A DNA stretch of 53,566 nt from CAIQPV01 sp964480365 (GTDB lineage: Bacteria > Pseudomonadota > Gammaproteobacteria > Burkholderiales > Gallionellaceae), in assembly GCA_964480365.1 (NCBI GenBank), contig CAYZPM010000026.1, forward strand, positions 1-53,566, given 5' to 3'. Made by a program: the position numbers and the translations under genes. Below, piece after piece: positions 1-6,909 of the stretch (positions are counted from its first letter, which is position 1; each line of letters opens with the position of its first letter). The notes beneath the pieces were generated by a model. That model was given only the letters and a program-made list of their open reading frames with translations. It was not told the DNA's origin and ran no database searches.

Positions 1-140
1 ATCGGTTCGGGCATGAATGATGCATGAATATTTCTAATGGACAATCTGGGTTTATGCTGCTGTGAGATATTGAACCGCAGGCAACCATAGTTGACAATTA
101 AGACGGACAAGTCGAGTCCTTGTGAAGTTACCATAATGTC

Positions 141-1085
141 TTACTTCAAGTGGAGAACATCGACTCTATTGCGCTTACGCTCGCATGAGCGCCTCCATTC
201 CTCAGTTCCGATTCTTGATGCAAATAAATTCTCTAAATACAGTCTGAAGCCATACCGTTTGATTCTGTAGCTTATGCAAAATCTCTTATTGCGCAAATAC
301 AACATGATTTTTTCGGCAAAACCTGGCTTCGCCGGCGAATGACCGCTGAGTTCGTACCCCATCGCGCAAATCAGATGCGACACTTTCCCTTCAACGAGCT
401 GAAGTTCACGTGTTGTATATTTGTTTTTCCACTGGTAACTCAGTCTTTTGTCAGGCAGGGAGTATGACGAGCGATTAACATAATTCAGCATTTCGTTCGA
501 ATATTCGACTCCCAGAAAGTTACAGATTGCCGAAAGTCCTGATTCGACATCATTAACCAAGTCTTCGTACTTTATTTCAAAGTAATGATCCTCCGAAATC
601 TTATTTTTAAGTTGCAGCCAAGAGTTTTCAGCATCCGCCCATATGTCCACTCCATAGTACACGTGGCCAACCCACCCCATGCCAATGCAAGATCGCGCCA
701 CATCTCTCGGATCACGAAGTAAATGGACATAACGAGCATCAGGGATTACATAAGGAATACGATGGAAATCCCGATGCACGTTCATAGTGAGCAAAGATTC
801 GCCACTGCGAAATTGAGCAATGAATGACTGAATCAATTGAATATAAGGAAGAGCAGTATCCACTTGCAAGTGTTTTGCCTGGAAAATCCTGTCTGATGAA
901 AGCCAGTCCAGATAAGATTGCATTTCTGGAAACTCACCTTGATCACCAACTTTATCGAAAAGAAAATCACACTCGCCAGGATTCGATATCTGAGGATGAG
1001 AATCCAACATTAAGCGGAGTAAGGTACTACCCGAGCGTTCTGCCCCAACGATAAACACCGGAGGTAAAGCCGCGTAACTATCCAT
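141..1085 (-). CDS. PAPS-dependent sulfotransferase family protein (first copy)
   Basis: A 314-residue protein of the bacterial sulfotransferase family, which moves sulfuryl groups from 3'-phosphoadenylyl sulfate (PAPS) to carbohydrate or other acceptors. The 5'-phosphosulfate loop is at residues 12-20 (VGAERSGST), followed by a strand and helix typical of the family. The 3'-phosphate site is the LLRDPRDVARS stretch near residue 122. No signal peptide or membrane segment is seen, so it should act in the cytoplasm. It lies at the 3' end of a minus-strand glycan cluster, and cysC and cysQ at 31.4-32.9 kb could make its donor and clear its product. The acceptor is unknown; an exopolysaccharide sugar is inferred from context. 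Confidence 0.85.
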   Translation of the reverse strand: MDSYAALPPVFIVGAERSGSTLLRLMLDSHPQISNPGECDFLFDKVGDQGEFPEMQSYLDWLSSDRIFQAKHLQVDTALPYIQLIQSFIAQFRSGESLLTMNVHRDFHRIPYVIPDARYVHLLRDPRDVARSCIGMGWVGHVYYGVDIWADAENSWLQLKNKISEDHYFEIKYEDLVNDVESGLSAICNFLGVEYSNEMLNYVNRSSYSLPDKRLSYQWKNKYTTRELQLVEGKVSHLICAMGYELSGHSPAKPGFAEKIMLYLRNKRFCISYRIKRYGFRLYLENLFASRIGTEEWRRSCERKRNRVDVLHLK

Positions 1086-1422
1086 TCAATTCGTGCCCTC
1101 TACACTGGATACCTCCGTTAAGAGGATAACCCTACATGCAGCGGAACGGCGCTGCCCCGGTTTTCGGATTAATTTTTTTGTTTATATTTCTGAGTGAATT
1201 TTTTCTTTCTCACTCGGGTGCCCGGACAAAAATTTCTTGTAGTATTTGTCCACAATTCTAAAGGAAACGCAGATTAAACCCGTTCGTGGTGAGCATGTCG
1301 AACCATGATTGAATTTAATCTATATTAATCAATTTGTAGCGCTAACCCTTCGACAAGCTCAGGGCGAACGGATACTTTAATCTGAGTTTCCTTAATTACC
1401 ACAATCAATTCATCCCCTGCAT
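1086..1422. other. gene-free 337-base gap holding a palindromic element
   Basis: No credible gene lies between the sulfotransferase and the GT4 gene. The right half is filled by the palindromic repeat listed separately. The left part (1086-1260) would hold the promoter or leader of the sulfotransferase on the minus strand, but I see no clear -35/-10 pair. Confidence 0.6.
1261..1393. repeat. nested palindromic repeat, MITE-like
   Basis: The outer arms 1261-1278 and 1376-1393 are inverted copies that match at 17 of 18 positions (AAGGAAACxCAGATTAAA). Just inside is a second, imperfect inverted pair, 1280-1303 and 1346-1371, of the widespread CGTTCG...GAGC.TGTCGAA type. The whole is about 133 bases without an ORF, the structure of a small non-autonomous element or repetitive extragenic palindrome. 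A single arm of the same family recurs at 6537-6570. Confidence 0.75.
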
Positions 1423-2643
1423 TTAGTCACAATTTACTTCATTGCTTACAGAATGAAAAAGCTGCGCCAATTTTCTTGCTTCAACCTCAACGGAATGGCG
1501 TTCCAGCACCCGCTGTCGACCCGCCTCTCCCATTCTTTCAAGTACCTCAACCGGCGATGCTAATAATGCCTCCAGAGCAGAAGCCAGTGCTTCCACATCA
1601 CCCGCCGGGGAAAGCCATCCATCAACCCCCGCACGAACCAATTCAGGTATCCCTGCAATATAGGTAGCGAGTACAGGCCGCCGCAATGCCATCGCCTCCA
1701 TAATAACTACCGGTAACCCCTCTGCAAAGCTGGGCAGAACCAGTGCACGCGCCGCCAAAATTTCTTCCCTCACCTGATCGCTGCTAATCCAGCCGGTAAT
1801 CTTCACATTACCTTGCAATTTGTAATGCTGGATCATTGACTCCAGTTCGGTACGCATTTCTCCATCGCCCGCAAAAACCAGCTCAATGTTTATGCCCTTG
1901 CGAACAAGCCGACTCACTGCCTCCAGTAGCAGTAGTTGTCCTTTCTCCTCGCTCAGTCTACCTACACATACAACACGAGGCGCTACCGGAATTGGCACAG
2001 CAGGCACATCATGAAAAGCCTGCTCCAGGCCGCAATGAACCACATGCACCTTGTGCCAGTCGGCATGATTTGTCCATCGGTATAATTGGCTGCGACCAAA
2101 AGAACTAATTGTCACCACAAAGGCTGCATGCTTAACCTTCTCGCCGAGCCGCAAAAATTCGGGTTTATCGAATGCTTCCGTCCCATGAACGGTAAAGCTG
2201 TATGAAGGCCCGCCCATGGCGTGTACCAGCATTACGACTTCCGCCGAGTTGTGGCCAAAATGGGCATGAACGTGATGCGCTTTATATTCTTTCAGCCAAG
2301 GAATGATGCGGCAAGCCTCCGCCAGATAGATCAGATGAAATGGCCATGGGCGATCTGCGCGTATACTCATTCTCAACGCCAACTTCAATGCCGTAAAAAA
2401 TCGCAACGGACGGGTGACCACAATTCTCAGTATTGCCCACATCAAGGCAATAGTTCCAGCCTGCAAGACATAGCGAGTAAGCTCGCGTTCGCGCACATCT
2501 TCTGCATCCACCAGATCCGCATCCCACCCGCGTAGTGCAATGCGCAGGATATTGAATCCCTGCCCCTCCAAAGCAAGTATTTCCCTACGAATAAAGCTGT
2601 GGCTTACCTTTGGATATTGATTGATGAAATACGCGATTCGCAT
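1423..2643 (-). CDS. glycosyltransferase family 4 (GT-B fold)
   Basis: A 406-residue retaining glycosyltransferase of the GT4 type. The N-terminal acceptor domain starts with a Rossmann strand (MRIAYFINQYPKVSHSFI) characteristic of colanic-acid and exosortase-associated GT4 enzymes. The C-terminal domain begins near residue 225 (VVCVGRLSEEKGQ) and carries the E-x7-E donor motif in PSFAEGLPVVIMEAM near residue 310. It would add a hexose from a nucleotide sugar to the lipid-linked repeat unit on the cytoplasmic face of the inner membrane. Length is normal for the family. Donor and linkage cannot be read from the sequence. Confidence 0.9.
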   Translation of the reverse strand: MRIAYFINQYPKVSHSFIRREILALEGQGFNILRIALRGWDADLVDAEDVRERELTRYVLQAGTIALMWAILRIVVTRPLRFFTALKLALRMSIRADRPWPFHLIYLAEACRIIPWLKEYKAHHVHAHFGHNSAEVVMLVHAMGGPSYSFTVHGTEAFDKPEFLRLGEKVKHAAFVVTISSFGRSQLYRWTNHADWHKVHVVHCGLEQAFHDVPAVPIPVAPRVVCVGRLSEEKGQLLLLEAVSRLVRKGINIELVFAGDGEMRTELESMIQHYKLQGNVKITGWISSDQVREEILAARALVLPSFAEGLPVVIMEAMALRRPVLATYIAGIPELVRAGVDGWLSPAGDVEALASALEALLASPVEVLERMGEAGRQRVLERHSVEVEARKLAQLFHSVSNEVNCD

Positions 2644-2771
2644 CTGGCTTATAGCTTCTTTATTTAAATGTAATTATTGAGTCCGGAAAGTTCATTAGTC
2701 AAAAATAGTTAAGCAACCTAACGGCAAAATGCTGACCATGATTCCGAAAAACTTTTGGCCGGGCACCCGAA

Positions 2772-2852
2772 TGAAACTCGCTTTGCCCATTTCCCCCTCC
2801 CCAGCCCTCCCCCGGAGGGAGAGGAGGACAAGGTCTCGCTACGCGAGTTTCA
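2772..2852. repeat. palindromic intergenic repeat
   Basis: A 10-base perfect inverted repeat (TGAAACTCGC at 2772-2781, GCGAGTTTCA at 2843-2852) encloses a C-rich/G-rich hairpin (CCCTCCcccGGAGGG type). The inner part resembles the CCCTCCCC repeat also seen near 18400-18430. It lies downstream of the MazF-like gene and could help end that transcript, but there is no T-run of the intrinsic-terminator kind. Confidence 0.55.
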
Positions 2853-2893
2853 CGTTAAACGTATTTGTAGTTATGCTAAAAATATAAATAAAT

Positions 2894-3220
2894 TCAGGCA
2901 AGTCCCATCCAAACGACTAATGCGCGATTCACGCGTAGCATAGTTGCGTCATCTATTTGACCAATGATTGAACCGATTTTTTCGCGTTTTACAGTCATTG
3001 CCTTGTCTACTTGAATTTGACATCGTTTGCTTAATCCATTTTCATGATTAGGATCAACTTCAATTCTGAATAAAGGAGCAGTTACAATTTCGCTAGACAT
3101 CAGCAAGACAGTCACCGTAGCATGAGTTTCGTTGAACGCATCTGCCTGAACTACTAATGCAGGCCGTGGTTTGCCAAAATCACCCTGAATAGCAATAGTA
3201 ACAACGTTACCGCGATTCAT
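2894..3220 (-). CDS. MazF/PemK-family toxin (type II endoribonuclease)
   Basis: A 108-residue protein with the PemK/MazF start MNRGNVVTIAIQGDFGKPRPALVVQ, in which G-D-x-G-K-P-R-P-A-L-V-V is the classical family motif, and the later strand ending in the conserved GSIIGQID segment. Such toxins cut mRNA at short sequences when freed from the antitoxin. Its ATG overlaps the stop of the upstream antitoxin gene (ATGA, 3217-3220), showing translational coupling. Length is normal. The specific cut site is unknown. Confidence 0.9.
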   Translation of the reverse strand: MNRGNVVTIAIQGDFGKPRPALVVQADAFNETHATVTVLLMSSEIVTAPLFRIEVDPNHENGLSKRCQIQVDKAMTVKREKIGSIIGQIDDATMLRVNRALVVWMGLA

Positions 3221-3438
3221 TCAGTCCATCCATCCACATCAGCCAAGGCTTCGTCCATTAAGACCATCAAATCCCTGTCATTATTATCCGAAGCTGTTGC
3301 CAATAAAGATTGGCGCCGACATTCTTGAATAAAACTTGGTGATCTCGTGTCTGGAACCCAAATTTGTATTGGACGCATTCCAGACGCCCTTAGGTTGGCC
3401 CGATGTTTCTGGACCCGCTCAGACGTACTTGTTCTCAT
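3217..3438 (-). CDS. MazE-type antitoxin
   Basis: A 73-residue partner encoded directly upstream of the MazF-like toxin. The N-terminal basic stretch with RANLRASGMRPIQIWVPDTR matches the antitoxin MazE family (DUF3018-like) that binds its own promoter; the acidic C-terminus (DEALADVDGWTE) would cover the toxin. A good ribosome site, GGAG, lies 8 bases before the ATG. Promoter and operator are recognisable upstream (3464-3500). Confidence 0.85.
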   Translation of the reverse strand: MRTSTSERVQKHRANLRASGMRPIQIWVPDTRSPSFIQECRRQSLLATASDNNDRDLMVLMDEALADVDGWTE

Positions 3439-3463
3439 ATTAATCTCCGCATACGTTACGTTT

Positions 3464-3500
3464 CATGTAACATGATAGCACTCGAATTAGTTACATGCAA
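3464..3500 (-). promoter_or_regulatory. mazEF-like promoter with overlapping inverted-repeat operator
   Basis: On the minus strand a TTGCAT -35 (3495-3500) is separated by exactly 17 bases from a TATCAT -10 (3472-3477), a good sigma-70 layout. The inverted repeat GTTACATG (3490-3497) / CATGTAAC (3464-3471) covers both boxes. This is the arrangement expected for autorepression by the antitoxin or the toxin-antitoxin complex. Confidence 0.65.
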
Positions 3501-3601
3501 CGCACTTGATTGAATATACTTGGTTGAATTCATAAGTTTCCATTGCGAAAGCTCATTGAGAAACGCGCACCCCACAACGGATCAATTTGCGGACAAGCAA
3601 T

Positions 3602-4426
3602 TCATTCCGGATTTGATAACGCCCCATATTCGGCCTTGTCACTCAGCACCTCTTCAACCAACGTCACATCAATTAGCTCAGACTCCGCAGAGAACCCATA
3701 AACGAGCGCAGTATCACAAAGGATGTTGATACTCCTCGGAACACCATGGCTGGCCTCCGCGATCCTGGTGCAAGCCTCTGCTGTGAAAAGTGGTGTATCT
3801 CGCCCGGCAATTGACAGTCGGTGCTTGATATAGTCCTGAACATCGGTCGAATTAAGTGGTTTGATATGAAAATCCACCGCGACACGTTGGGCGAACTGTT
3901 GGAGATCTGGGCGCATTAGCAATGTCTTCAGTTGCGGTTGCCCAACCAGAATAACCTGAAGCAACTGATACTTGTCAGCATTGATATTAGAAAGCATACG
4001 CAAAGATTCCAGCGCATCCGGGTTAAGGTTCTGGGCCTCGTCAACGATTAGCAATGCGCGTTTGCCCAAGCCATACTGTTCAATAAGGAAGCGTTGGAAA
4101 GAATCATAAAGCGCCACCTTGGACATCCCATCATAGGGTAGCCCAAAAGAGAGCATAATCCATTCCAGCAAATCGGCTATATCCCGATGTGTGTTATATA
4201 CCAATCCTACTATATGATTAGAATTCAAATTATTAAGCAGATGCCGAACCAGGGTTGTCTTGCCGCAACCAATTTCCCCACTAATAACTGAAAATCCAGC
4301 ACCATTTTTCACCCCGTACATCATCATCGCGTATGCGTAGGTATGCCGACGCCCGAAATACAGGAATTCCGGGTCTGGTTGGATAGAAAATGGCTTTTCC
4401 TTTAAACCGTAAAATTCTTCGTACAT
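3602..4426 (-). CDS. ExeA/GspA-type AAA ATPase
   Basis: A 274-residue ATPase beginning MYEEFYGLKEKPFSIQPDP, the hallmark start of ExeA/GspA-like and exosortase-associated AAA proteins. Walker A is SGEIGCGKTT near residue 51, Walker B is ALLIVDEAQN near residue 125, and the sensor region follows at LRMLSN. ExeA-type ATPases help assemble secretin or export complexes; homologues are common in PEP-CTERM/exosortase loci. This copy lacks the C-terminal peptidoglycan-binding extension of ExeA. It has its own upstream space and is separated from the preceding GT2 gene by a terminator-like hairpin. Role in polysaccharide export is inferred. Confidence 0.85.
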   Translation of the reverse strand: MYEEFYGLKEKPFSIQPDPEFLYFGRRHTYAYAMMMYGVKNGAGFSVISGEIGCGKTTLVRHLLNNLNSNHIVGLVYNTHRDIADLLEWIMLSFGLPYDGMSKVALYDSFQRFLIEQYGLGKRALLIVDEAQNLNPDALESLRMLSNINADKYQLLQVILVGQPQLKTLLMRPDLQQFAQRVAVDFHIKPLNSTDVQDYIKHRLSIAGRDTPLFTAEACTRIAEASHGVPRSINILCDTALVYGFSAESELIDVTLVEEVLSDKAEYGALSNPE

Positions 4427-4771
4427 GCTATGTGATTATCCAATAAAAAATATTGTTGTTATACCAAGCAACAGTTTCACTATACCGATATTATGCAGCG
4501 GTTGCCATAACCCATATCTGAACAGTTAGCACTCGTTTTGTTGCAAAAATGCCCTCTGCAAAGGGCATGTGTTTTTCGGTGATTCGACAAGCCCTCAATA
4601 AACTTAAATCCGGCAGTCAAGCCGGGTATTAAATAATGCGCTCCCTCATCACCTGCCCTTGCTCTCGCCTGCCGGAGAAGGGAGCATGTTCACGTCTTGC
4701 CACGCGCATGCGGGGCTTACTCGGTTCAAGGCGAACGGATTTCAAACTTCTTAATGAGCAACTCTTTAATT
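4427..4771. other. 345-base intergenic region with hairpins
   Basis: It lies between the GT2 gene and the ATPase gene, both on the minus strand. It contains the hairpin at 4549-4568 and a weaker inverted repeat GCTCCCT/AGGGAGC (4640-4646 and 4679-4685), followed by a degenerate copy of the GGCGAACGG repeat tail near 4730-4740. The ATPase promoter should lie at about 4430-4540. No gene is visible. Confidence 0.5.
4549..4568. terminator. bidirectional terminator-like hairpin
   Basis: A 7-base perfect stem (ATGCCCT 4549-4555, AGGGCAT 4562-4568) with a 6-base loop. On the minus strand it is followed by TTTTTGC and on the plus strand by GTGTTTTT. It could end transcription from the GT2 gene before the ATPase gene. 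The stem is short, so strength is uncertain. Confidence 0.5.
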
Positions 4772-5767
4772 TCATTTGTACTCGATCAGGCTCGCCGATT
4801 TTCCGGCTAGTCTGTTATGCTGAAAGCTCAACTGACCCATTGCCTCCGGGAATTTGCCTAACACCAAAAATAATGCGCGCCACCAGTTTTCACGTGCTGT
4901 TCGGGTACCGCGCAAAGCAAGGCGAACAACCTGCAATGGATAGATCAGCAGCATCGCCAAGCCCCATACCCCCAACAAGCTTGTCAAGCAAATTGTTAGA
5001 AAGGGAATGCCCAATCCCCATAACCAGATGCTCCGCGATTGTCTCACACCATGCAACTCCGGTGGAGCACCGTGCAAATACGCTCCCTGTGCATAAGCAT
5101 ATCCGCCTCGCTTTGTCCGATTCCACCACTGTCTGAAGCGCGTCATCGCGGCATCATGCAGTGTCATTTCCTCGTCCAGTCTACATATTTTCCAACCTGC
5201 GGCCCTGAGTCGAACACAGAGTTCAGGTTCCTCCCCGGCAATCAGGTCGTCGCGATATCCTCCAACTTGATCCAAGGCATCAGCACGCATCATCGCATCG
5301 CCGCCACATGCCTTTGCTTCACCCACTGGCGTATCCCATTCGATGTCGCACATCATGTTATAGATGGAGCGATCCGGGAAACGTTCACGCCGCCGACCAC
5401 AAACCACAACAACATCAACGTTTTCATCAAGGAATTGGGATGCTTGTTTCACCCAGCCTGGCACAACTTCGCAATCTCCATCCACGAATTGCACATAGCC
5501 TACATCAGGCATCATTTCGCGCAAACGCCTGAATCCCTCATTCCTTGCTCTGGCAGCAGTAAAAGGAATTGACATGTCCAGTTCAATTACCTCAATACCA
5601 AGGCCGCGTGCCATTTCCACCGAAGCATCGGTTGAACCGGAATCTACATATACCACTTTCCCAGCTATGTCCACAACCGACATAAGACACTTACGCAAAC
5701 GATCACCCTCGTTTCGGCCAATCGCCACTACCCCTACCGATAAAACGGAGTCTTGATTATCAGGCAT
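4772..5767 (-). CDS. glycosyltransferase family 2 with C-terminal membrane segments
   Basis: A 331-residue inverting GT-A enzyme. The nucleotide-binding start is at residues 8-24 (VLSVGVVAIGRNEGDR), the metal-binding DGD is at residues 96-98, and the acceptor-side acidic pair GEE is at 178-180 with a family-typical ELCVRLRAAGW following. Hydrophobic stretches at about 245-285 (WLWGLGIPFLTICL and later) should anchor it in the inner membrane. The family includes exosortase-system GT2 enzymes that extend the lipid-linked glycan. A 59-base copy of its 5' end is found again at 6851-6909, evidence of local rearrangement. Confidence 0.9.
   Translation of the reverse strand: MPDNQDSVLSVGVVAIGRNEGDRLRKCLMSVVDIAGKVVYVDSGSTDASVEMARGLGIEVIELDMSIPFTAARARNEGFRRLREMMPDVGYVQFVDGDCEVVPGWVKQASQFLDENVDVVVVCGRRRERFPDRSIYNMMCDIEWDTPVGEAKACGGDAMMRADALDQVGGYRDDLIAGEEPELCVRLRAAGWKICRLDEEMTLHDAAMTRFRQWWNRTKRGGYAYAQGAYLHGAPPELHGVRQSRSIWLWGLGIPFLTICLTSLLGVWGLAMLLIYPLQVVRLALRGTRTARENWWRALFLVLGKFPEAMGQLSFQHNRLAGKSASLIEYK
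5707..5765 (-). repeat. direct repeat, copy 1 (inside the GT2 5' end)
   Basis: This segment codes for the first residues of the GT2 protein. It matches 6851-6909 at all but about five positions, in the same orientation. The two copies bracket the nucleotidyltransferase gene pair and the repeats behind it. Confidence 0.85.
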
Positions 5768-5792
5768 ATTTATCTATCGCTACTTCATTGAG

Positions 5793-6305
5793 TTACGAAT
5801 TATTGTCTGACATTGCTTTGATCCTTAATAGAGCGGCTCGATCAATAATGTCTTTTTCGCGAAAATTTGTTTTAGTCTTCAGCAATCCGTCTATATCCAA
5901 CGTTCGAATGGTCATACCATCAAAGCTGATCGTTTTGATATGCGGTGACAAGGACTGATATGTTTGTCCATTGGCCGCAAATAATATATCCACTACCAGA
6001 TCGTCCTCGATGCGGATATTTTGAATCTCGCCCGCATTCGCTTCTACTGAAAACCACTCCGCTTGCAATTCCTTTGCTGAATTTAGAAATCCCAAAGATT
6101 TGATTAGTTTTTTGCCATTGTCTTCATTGAATGGAACAACCAGATCGACATCCTCAGTCGCTCTTGGAAATCCATGTAAGGCGAGCGATTGCCCACCAAT
6201 CAAGATGTATTCAACCCCGTTTTCCTGCAAACTCATCAACAGCGTGCGCAAATCAAAAAGAGTGGTCACGTAACCACCTTTGTTTTTGTATTTGACGCTC
6301 GTCAT
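5793..6305 (-). CDS. AbiEii/DUF6036-like nucleotidyltransferase
   Basis: A 170-residue protein of the minimal nucleotidyltransferase superfamily. The fold signature is visible as YILIGGQSLALHGFPRATEDVDLVV at residues 35-59: GG-x-S/A on the first strand and the D-x-D pair in TEDVDL. Such proteins are found as AbiEii-type toxins or stand-alone genes of unknown role in mobile regions. The ATG used here overlaps the upstream small gene by 53 bases; an in-frame GTG at 6269 would cut the overlap to 17 bases and may be the true start. It sits between two direct repeats of the GT2 5' end, so it was probably acquired or moved. Target and function unknown. Confidence 0.7.
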   Translation of the reverse strand: MTSVKYKNKGGYVTTLFDLRTLLMSLQENGVEYILIGGQSLALHGFPRATEDVDLVVPFNEDNGKKLIKSLGFLNSAKELQAEWFSVEANAGEIQNIRIEDDLVVDILFAANGQTYQSLSPHIKTISFDGMTIRTLDIDGLLKTKTNFREKDIIDRAALLRIKAMSDNNS

Positions 6306-6459
6306 CCATTTTGTTAAACATCTTTTGCGTTCCGCGAAACACCCCGCCCTTGCGAAAACTAGGGATGCCTAGTGACTTTGTCAAGTCACTAGCCCTTTTG
6401 CATGCATCCCAACGATCCTTATAGGAGGAGTCAGCTTTCTCTTTTCCAACGATACGCAT
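6253..6459 (-). CDS. small hypothetical protein paired with the nucleotidyltransferase
   Basis: A 68-residue, strongly charged protein (MRIVGKEKADSSYKDRWDACKRASDLTKSLGIP...) that I do not assign to a family. It is encoded immediately upstream of and overlapping the nucleotidyltransferase, with a strong ribosome site (AAGGAGG, about 6 bases before the ATG). The small-first, overlapping arrangement recalls antitoxin-toxin pairs. That role is inference only; a regulator or accessory protein is equally possible. Confidence 0.55.
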   Translation of the reverse strand: MRIVGKEKADSSYKDRWDACKRASDLTKSLGIPSFRKGGVFRGTQKMFNKMDDERQIQKQRWLRDHSF

Positions 6460-6536
6460 TTACAACCTCCTTCCCTGAATAATACGATTATTATAACCTG
6501 CTCAATCCACGCTCGTACCATGAGGATGGAATGCGT

Positions 6537-6570
6537 AATTAAGGAAACTCAGATTTATTCAATCCGTTCG
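6537..6570. repeat. solo arm of the palindromic repeat family
   Basis: It matches the reverse complement of the right arm at 1376-1397 (AATTAAGGAAACTCAGATTT) and continues to the shared CCGTTCG. The partner arm is missing, so it is either a decayed copy or an end left by rearrangement. Confidence 0.6.
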
Positions 6571-6583
6571 GCCAAAAGCTTTT

Positions 6584-6804
6584 CAGGCATCGGGGAGGGT
6601 TATTGAGGGGGCTAGTGGCAACAGTGTCATGTGAACCTCTAATAATCCGTCATTCCCGCGAAGGCGGGAATCCAGCGGTTTTATTCAACATGCCTTTGGG
6701 GTTTGTCCCTGCTACGCAAGGGATTATTCCTTTGGCTGGATTCCCGCCTTCGCGGGAATGACGAAATTTTAATTTTTAGCGTGACCTCATGTATTTTGGA
6801 AAGC
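6584..6804. repeat. dispersed repeat interrupted by a hairpin insertion
   Basis: The outer parts (6584-6632 and 6787-6804) together match, on the opposite strand, one uninterrupted segment at 18364-18425. Between them lie 154 bases flanked by TCATGT on both sides (6627-6632 and 6787-6792), as expected for an insertion with a 6-base target duplication. Inside the insert sits the 28-base inverted pair at 6648-6675 and 6736-6763. Confidence 0.65.
6648..6763. repeat. inverted pair of ATTCCCGCG-type palindromes
   Basis: The left arm 6648-6675 and the right arm 6736-6763 are perfect 28-base inverted copies. Each arm itself contains the ATTCCCGCgaaGGCGGGAAT palindrome common in proteobacterial intergenic regions. 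The 60-base spacer has no ORF of note. Confidence 0.8.
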
Positions 6805-6850
6805 CCATTAATTATCGGGATGTTGTGATGGGTTATATGTGCGTTACATA

Positions 6851-6909
6851 CCTCGTTATGGCCAATCGCCACTACTCCTACCGATAAGACGGAGTCTTGA
6901 TTATCATGC
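6851..6909 (-). pseudogene. truncated duplicate of the GT2 5' end
   Basis: Translated on the minus strand it reads NQDSVLSVGVVAIGHNE, almost the same as residues 4-20 of the GT2 protein at 4772-5767, then runs out of homology. It overlaps the last codons of the second sulfotransferase gene. It looks like the scar left when the sulfotransferase and GT2 genes, once adjacent, were pushed apart. Confidence 0.8.

Larger units (their letters stand above)
6460..6903. other. 444-base repeat-rich region without genes
   Basis: It holds, in order: one arm of the 1261-1393 repeat family (6537-6570), a dispersed repeat also present at 18364-18425, a nested 154-base hairpin insertion (6633-6786), and a truncated copy of the GT2 5' end (6851-6909). 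The ORF that can be drawn through it (6681-6920) is the GT2 remnant running into repeats and is not a gene. Confidence 0.75.

Noticed and set aside
1346..1371. Attachment or dif-like site in the CTTCGACAAGCTCAGGGCGAACGG segment
   Set aside because: This is a very common intergenic palindrome of proteobacteria, not a recombination site, and no integrase is near.
2755..2943. 62-codon ORF over the palindromic repeat downstream of GT4
   Set aside because: It covers a palindrome and the end of the MazF-like gene; the residues are repeat translation.
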